From a bacterium (GTDB lineage Bacteria > Auribacterota > Auribacteria > Auribacterales > Auribacteraceae), in NCBI GenBank assembly GCA_021161885.1, contig JAGGZS010000197.1, positions 1 to 9,833 on the forward strand: 9,833 bases of DNA. The letters are read 5' to 3'. The stretch's first letter is position 1. Each line of letters begins with the position of its first letter. The position numbers and the translations under genes are program-made. Positions 5,923-9,833 of the stretch are shown here, piece after piece. Below the pieces are notes generated by a model. The model was not told where the DNA came from and searched no databases. It saw only the letters and a list, made by a program, of their open reading frames with translations.

Positions 5923-7275
5923 ATGCAAATAAAAAAGTACAGGGCAGTTACAATAAAAGAAGCAATGGAGCAAATAAAAAGGGAGCTTGGGTCTGAAGCG
6001 ATTATTTTGAGCATGAATAAAATACCTGTTGCTGAAGCCGCACATTCTTACGACGGCAAATTGGAAGAATTTGAAGTTGTAGCCGGTTCAGAAGTTGAGT
6101 ATATTAATTTTACTCCTGCAAAAAGAAAGAAGAAAACCGAATTATTAGGTTATAATAAAAGAGGCAAGGCGTTTTATTCGCCTGCGGTAAGCGAGAATGA
6201 TTCCGGCAAAAATACCGGTCTGAAGCCAGTAAATTTACAACTCGATCCATATACGCAATTTCAGGGAATTAATGAAAAAATAGATGACTTTTTCAGAAAA
6301 CTTGAGACTCGGGTTGAAAAGAATTTTTTCCAGAGCAATATTTCGTTGGACAGGCTTATTCCACATCTTGAAAGTATACAAAATAATATTTTTGAAATGA
6401 AAAAGGTGCTTAATATAAATTCGGCGGTTACTAATAATACTTTAAATAAGGTTTTATATCCTCCGGTTTGTAAATTGCTTTTAGATCAGGAAGTAGATTC
6501 TGAAATAGTCGATTCAATCCAAAGAAATATTGACCCGAAAATGTTTCATGAAGAACCGCTGGATTCAAGTGAACTTAGCATATATATGGAATCGTTAATA
6601 GCGAAGATCACAAAATATTCCGGCGGATTTGAACTGGTCGGCGGAAAACAGAAAATATTGTCTCTGGTAGGTCCGACAGGTGTCGGCAAAACAACAACTA
6701 TCGCGAAACTCGCGGCTGATATTTCGTTAATCGCTAAAAAGAAAGCGGCTCTTTTTACCATAGATACATACAGGATAGCGGCTCAGGAACAGCTTAAAAC
6801 TTACGCGGAAATTATAGATGTTCCTGTTGAAACAGTGTCCACTTTAGATGAATTAAACAGCAAATTGAATGCTCATAGCGATAAAGACGTTATTTTAATA
6901 GATACAATCGGCAGAAGCAGTTACGATAAAATTCAATTGTCTGTAATGAACAATTTGTTTAAACAGTGCAGTTATCCCATAGAAATTCATCTGGTTTTAA
7001 GTGCGGTAACTAAATTATCCGATTTAAACGATATTATTGAGAATTTTGATATTTTCGATATTTCTTGTTTATTGTTTACCAAACTTGATGAAACAAGGCG
7101 TTACGGGACAATCTTTAACCAAGCGGTAAGAACTCAAATACCTATATCATATATAACTAATGGGCAGAATGTGCCTGACGACATAGCTATTATGTCTGCT
7201 GAACTTATGTCTAATTTGCTGTTTAAGGGGAAAGATTTTTCTCAGCAGTTGAATGAAGAAATGATAGTTGTCTGA
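5923..7275 (+). CDS. flhF: Flagellar SRP-type GTPase FlhF
   Basis: FlhF is a GTPase of the SRP54/FtsY class that marks the site of flagellum assembly and acts with FlhG. The 450-residue product has the three family regions: a basic N-terminal B domain (MQIKKYRAVTIKEAMEQIKR at 1-20), a variable middle (about 60-170) and helical N domain, and the G domain from about 240. The P-loop GPTGVGKTT is at 250-258. A TIDTYRIAAQEQL switch segment follows. The G3 motif is DTIGRS at 327-332, and the G4 motif TKLDE is at 386-390. GQNVPDDI near the C-terminus is the closing G5-type element. The isoleucine in G3 is unusual, since DTAGR is normal in this class. The gene lies between flhA and flhG, the common arrangement. 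Confidence 0.96.
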   Translation: MQIKKYRAVTIKEAMEQIKRELGSEAIILSMNKIPVAEAAHSYDGKLEEFEVVAGSEVEYINFTPAKRKKKTELLGYNKRGKAFYSPAVSENDSGKNTGLKPVNLQLDPYTQFQGINEKIDDFFRKLETRVEKNFFQSNISLDRLIPHLESIQNNIFEMKKVLNINSAVTNNTLNKVLYPPVCKLLLDQEVDSEIVDSIQRNIDPKMFHEEPLDSSELSIYMESLIAKITKYSGGFELVGGKQKILSLVGPTGVGKTTTIAKLAADISLIAKKKAALFTIDTYRIAAQEQLKTYAEIIDVPVETVSTLDELNSKLNAHSDKDVILIDTIGRSSYDKIQLSVMNNLFKQCSYPIEIHLVLSAVTKLSDLNDIIENFDIFDISCLLFTKLDETRRYGTIFNQAVRTQIPISYITNGQNVPDDIAIMSAELMSNLLFKGKDFSQQLNEEMIVV

Positions 7276-7287
7276 TAAATTTTTTTT

Positions 7288-7304
7288 AAAGGAAATATAA
7301 TTTG
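7288..7304 (+). promoter_or_regulatory. Ribosome site and TTG start of flhG
   Basis: AAAGGA (7288-7293) lies 8 bases before a TTG codon at 7302. No ATG lies in this frame close by. The TTG start puts the conserved DQASQLR motif at residues 3-9, exactly where FlhG proteins carry it, which supports this start. Confidence 0.75.
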
Positions 7305-8159
7305 AACGATCAAGCATCACAATTAAGACATCTTGCCACCCGCAAGCGCGGCAGAAAAGGGATAAGAATTATCGCGGTGAGTAGTGGAAAAGGCGGTGTC
7401 GGCAAAACTAATATTTGCGCTAATCTTGCCGTGGCTCTCACACAGATGAATAAGAAAACGGTTATTGTTGACGCGGATATGGGATTAGCTAATATTGACG
7501 TTTTGCTTAGGCTTCATCCGAAATTCAATTTAGAACATCTAATAAACGGTGAAAAATCAATAAAAGAAATTATTATTGAAGGACCTGCCGGCATAAAAAT
7601 AGTTCCTTCGGCGTCAGGCAATCAATCGTTAACCGAGCTTGATAGTGAGCAGCGTTCAAAATTTATACAAGGGTTTGCGGAATTTGAGGATAATGTGGAT
7701 TTTTTGTTGATCGATACTGCAGCGGGCATATCAAAAAATGTTACCGATTTTATTGTAGCGGCAGGTGAGGTTATTGTTGTTGCGACACCGGAACCTACTT
7801 CCTTTACAGATGCTTACGCGTTGATTAAAACAATGGAGCATATCTCAAAAAAAGTGAAATTTTCTTTGCTTGTGAATATGGCCGAAAGTGTCGAGCAAGC
7901 TCAGCAAATAGAAGAAAAGTTTATTCTCGTAACAGAGCGGTTTTTAACAGTAAAGGTTGAAAAACTTGGTTTTATACTTAAAGACCCGGCTGTAACTAAC
8001 GCTGTGAGAAAACAGGTATCATTTGTGCTAAATAATACAAAGTGTAAGGCTTCAACCTGTATTAAGGTACTGGCTAATAAATTGTGCAATTATTGTTCGT
8101 CTAATAACAAAACATTGGCAGATTTTGCCGGGCAAATAATGGAAATTACTCAAGAATGA
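7302..8159 (+). CDS. flhG: MinD-like ATPase FlhG (FleN/YlxH)
   Basis: FlhG is a membrane-associating P-loop ATPase that limits flagellar number and stimulates the GTPase of FlhF. The 285-residue product begins with DQASQLR (3-9), the DQAxxLR motif known in this family to activate FlhF. The deviant Walker A KGGVGKT is at 30-36 with lysines at K30 and K35. DADMGLANID is at 57-66, and the Walker B-region DTAAGIS is at 138-144. All ATPase motifs are intact. Four cysteines fall close together near the C-terminus (C248, C253, C262, C265), which I do not recall as a family feature. The start is TTG. The stop overlaps the next gene as ATGA. Confidence 0.95.
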   Translation: MNDQASQLRHLATRKRGRKGIRIIAVSSGKGGVGKTNICANLAVALTQMNKKTVIVDADMGLANIDVLLRLHPKFNLEHLINGEKSIKEIIIEGPAGIKIVPSASGNQSLTELDSEQRSKFIQGFAEFEDNVDFLLIDTAAGISKNVTDFIVAAGEVIVVATPEPTSFTDAYALIKTMEHISKKVKFSLLVNMAESVEQAQQIEEKFILVTERFLTVKVEKLGFILKDPAVTNAVRKQVSFVLNNTKCKASTCIKVLANKLCNYCSSNNKTLADFAGQIMEITQE

Positions 8160-8515
8160 ACGTGTTGTTAAGAAAAATATTAATAAATTTATCAATTTTG
8201 GTTTTTGCGGCAACTTTTATAATTTCCTATTTATCCGGCGTGCCTATACTTGGCGGTTTTTTGCGCGCGAGCGTATCTCTGCTGATAATAGGCTGTTTAG
8301 GCAGATTTGTACTGATGAATTTTTTGAAAGATATTGCTTTCGCTTTAATGGAATATGAGAATAAAAAAAAGGAAGAAATCAGAAATCAGAAAATGGCTGC
8401 ACAGGAAAGTAAAGAACAAAATAGTAATTCGCAAGAATCATTTTTTGATAATGAAAATCAAACGGCGGCTCAAGAAAATTATTCAGAACAGAACGATCAA
8501 GAAAATGATAATTAA
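8156..8515 (+). CDS. Small membrane protein of unknown function, flagellar operon
   Basis: I do not recognise this 119-residue protein. Two predicted membrane helices (about 8-28 and 31-55) are separated by a short turn (GVPILGG), so both ends probably face the same side. From about 65 the chain becomes strongly polar: a basic patch (ENKKKEEIRNQK) followed by an acidic tail rich in Gln, Asn, Glu and Ser (about 80-119) that looks disordered. Its ATG overlaps the flhG stop (ATGA, 8156-8159), so translation is probably coupled to flhG, and the sigma factor gene follows. The setting suggests a role in flagellar placement, assembly or sigma-factor control. This is guilt by association only. Confidence 0.85.
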   Translation: MNVLLRKILINLSILVFAATFIISYLSGVPILGGFLRASVSLLIIGCLGRFVLMNFLKDIAFALMEYENKKKEEIRNQKMAAQESKEQNSNSQESFFDNENQTAAQENYSEQNDQENDN

Positions 8516-8557
8516 AAATAATATTAACGATTCAGGGACTTTATACAAGAGGGGACT

Positions 8558-9379
8558 ATGATGAAGGTAAAAAAATATTCAAAGAAAAAATCTCCTGAGA
8601 CTGAAAAACAATTGGCAGGTTGGTGGGAAAAATATAATACCGTTAAAGATAAGCAGTCAAAAGATAAATTGATTATAACTTATTTACCTCTTGTGAAATA
8701 TATCGCGGGAAGAATGGCCATAAGTATGCCGTCGCATATTGACTCTGATGATCTTATTAGTTCCGGAGTAATAGGTTTGATTAAAGCGATAGAACGATAT
8801 GACGTAAATTGCGGTACCCAGTTTGAAACTTATGCTACAACACGCATAAAAGGATCAATATTAGATGAACTTCGATCGCTTGATTGGGTTCCGCGGTCTG
8901 TAAGGGGCAGGGCAAAACTTCTCCAGAAAGTATATACCGCACTTGAAGAACAATTAGGTCGCCAGCCTACAGACGAGGAAGTCGCTAATCACCTTGAAAT
9001 ATCTGAAAAAGAACTGCGCGATTGGATTAATTACGCTACGCCCACCACTTTGATTTCTTTGAATACCGTGCTTAATTCAGGGGACGATGATAAACCATTA
9101 CAGATTATTGATACTATTGAAGATTTAAAATATAAATCTCCGTTGGGTATGAGCGAACAAAAAGAGCTTGAAGGTTTTCTCTCGGAATGTATAAACGATT
9201 TAAATCCTCAGGAAAAAATGGTTGTTATTTTATATTATTATGAAGGTTTAATGCTTAAAGAAATAGGCAGAATTTTAGGCGTGTCCGAGTCGAGAGTATC
9301 TCAGGTGCATACGAAATCTATGCTTCGTCTTAAGGGCAAACTGAACCAAAGGATGAAAGAATATACTGAAATATGTTGA
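8558..9379 (+). CDS. fliA: Flagellar sigma factor, FliA/WhiG (sigma-28) type
   Basis: This RNA polymerase sigma factor of the sigma-28 class would direct late flagellar promoters. The 273-residue product has region 2 (about 46-115) with LVKYIAGRMA, DSDDLISSGVIGLIKAIERYD, FETYATTRIKGSILDELRSLDWVPRSVR. Region 3 includes LGRQPTDEEVANHLEIS, and region 4 has a helix-turn-helix at about 232-259 (LKEIGRILGVSESRVSQVHT). The DWVPRSVR block is typical of FliA/WhiG/SigD. An AAGAGGGG site (8547-8554) precedes two adjacent ATG codons at 8558 and 8561. Spacing favours 8561 slightly, changing the product by one residue. No anti-sigma gene (flgM) is seen in the window. The gene follows the small membrane-protein gene by 42 bases with no terminator. 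Confidence 0.95.
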   Translation: MMKVKKYSKKKSPETEKQLAGWWEKYNTVKDKQSKDKLIITYLPLVKYIAGRMAISMPSHIDSDDLISSGVIGLIKAIERYDVNCGTQFETYATTRIKGSILDELRSLDWVPRSVRGRAKLLQKVYTALEEQLGRQPTDEEVANHLEISEKELRDWINYATPTTLISLNTVLNSGDDDKPLQIIDTIEDLKYKSPLGMSEQKELEGFLSECINDLNPQEKMVVILYYYEGLMLKEIGRILGVSESRVSQVHTKSMLRLKGKLNQRMKEYTEIC

Positions 9380-9390
9380 TCTGAAAAATG

Positions 9391-9424
9391 AAATTAAAAA
9401 TTAATTAATTAATTAATTTAATTT
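9391..9424. repeat. AT-only spacer with TTAA tandem repeat
   Basis: This stretch contains only A and T. TTAA is repeated four and a half times at 9401-9418, and the outer segments AAATTAAA (9391-9398) and TTTAATTT (9417-9424) are inverted complements. It fills most of the gap between the sigma factor gene and the PilZ gene. Tetranucleotide tracts can gain or lose units, and AT-only DNA melts and bends easily, so it could affect expression of the downstream gene. There is no G/C stem of a normal terminator. Confidence 0.55.
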
Positions 9425-9438
9425 ATGAGGATGTCGCT

Positions 9439-9833
9439 ATGCAGTTTGTAGAGAAAAGAGAGTTCTTTAGGTTAAACGTGGAAATTCCGGCTCATATTAA
9501 TTTTTTTTCAAATGATAACGAAAACGGGATTAAATCTTTTTCTACAACAGCCTTGATTAGAGATTTAAGCGGTAACGGATTGAAACTTGAGACAAATACT
9601 TTTTTAAAAGAAAAGAATAAATTAAGCGTGAGGTTTTCTCTTCCCCTGAATGAACGAAAAAAAATAGTCCATGATTTTTTCTTAACGGCTCAGGTTAGAA
9701 GAAAAAAAAATATAGAACGAAAAAATTTCTATGAATACGGAGTTAAGTTTTTAGACATAATACCGAGTTTACAGGATAAAATTATAAAATTTTTGTTTGA
9801 CCTGCAAATATCTTCTCGCTACCATGTAAGAAA
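9439..9833 (+). CDS. PilZ-domain c-di-GMP-binding protein (partial, runs off right edge)
   Basis: The frame is open for 131 codons from ATG 9439 to the window end, so the C-terminus is missing. Both c-di-GMP contact motifs of the PilZ family are present: RxxxR as R7-E-F-F-R11 in EKREFFRL, and DxSxxG as DLSGNG at 42-47. The strand-rich remainder and the closing YEYGVKFLDI segment followed by a helix fit the PilZ fold. There is no YcgR-type N-terminal domain, since the PilZ motif starts at residue 7. GAGG (9427-9430) lies 8 bases before the ATG. ATG codons at 9425 and 9431 are in a frame that stops at 9449-9451. Its position after the flagellar sigma factor suggests a link between c-di-GMP and motility, but single-domain PilZ proteins also serve other outputs. 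Confidence 0.88.
   Translation, partial: MQFVEKREFFRLNVEIPAHINFFSNDNENGIKSFSTTALIRDLSGNGLKLETNTFLKEKNKLSVRFSLPLNERKKIVHDFFLTAQVRRKKNIERKNFYEYGVKFLDIIPSLQDKIIKFLFDLQISSRYHVR

Noticed and set aside
8355..8561. A 68-codon plus-strand frame overlapping the small membrane-protein gene
   Set aside because: It lies in another frame of the polar tail of the 8156-8515 gene. Its Lys/Ile-rich product is what AAA/ATA-rich DNA gives by chance. It has no ribosome site, and the host frame has a clear coupled start.
9380..9438. Sigma-28 promoter for the PilZ gene
   Set aside because: I looked for a TAAA-N15-GCCGATAA-like pattern. The AT-only spacer has TTAAA-like strings but no GC-containing -10 partner.

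Overview
This is an AT-rich window that is almost entirely one head-to-tail plus-strand gene block for building a bacterial flagellum: fliO, fliP, fliQ, fliR, flhB, flhA, flhF, flhG, a small unrecognised membrane-protein gene, a fliA/whiG-type sigma factor gene, and a PilZ-domain gene cut by the right edge. Flagellar identity, as opposed to an injectisome, is set by FliO, FlhF, FlhG and the sigma-28-type factor beside the five core export proteins. Signal peptides on FliO and FliP and a probable sigma-54 promoter suggest a diderm bacterium outside the classical enteric groups. Omnitrophota- or Elusimicrobiota-like lineages are possible, but the sequence alone does not fix the phylum.

Layout. 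Bases 1-120 hold two near-identical GC-rich hairpins with GNRA loops, a perfect AT-rich palindrome between them, and short reading frames that resemble the C-terminal tail of TnpB. I read this as the right-end debris of one or two IS200/IS605-type elements. Bases 121-264 are the leader of the operon. They contain a very good -24/-12 (sigma-54) promoter candidate at 204-219, a full match to the IHF consensus at 134-146, and a repeat-rich 5' leader. Bases 265-5882 encode the membrane export gate (FliP, FliQ, FliR with the accessory FliO), the switch protein FlhB and the export gate FlhA. Genes are separated by 0-30 bases or overlap, and most have clear ribosome binding sites. Bases 5923-8159 encode the FlhF (SRP-type GTPase) and FlhG (MinD-type ATPase) pair that sets flagellar position and number. 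Bases 8156-8515 encode a 119-residue two-helix membrane protein with an acidic, Gln/Asn-rich tail, coupled to flhG by an ATGA overlap. Bases 8558-9379 encode the flagellar sigma factor. An AT-only spacer with a TTAA repeat leads to the PilZ gene at 9439.

How the genes work together. A sigma-54 promoter could start the early operon. Its products build the export apparatus at a site chosen by FlhF and FlhG. The sigma factor then switches on late flagellar genes elsewhere. The PilZ protein, which has intact c-di-GMP-binding motifs, could link motility output to second-messenger level. Most of the block is conventional. The parts most worth following up are the transposon-end debris beside the operon promoter, the promoter architecture itself, and the unrecognised membrane protein between flhG and the sigma factor gene.
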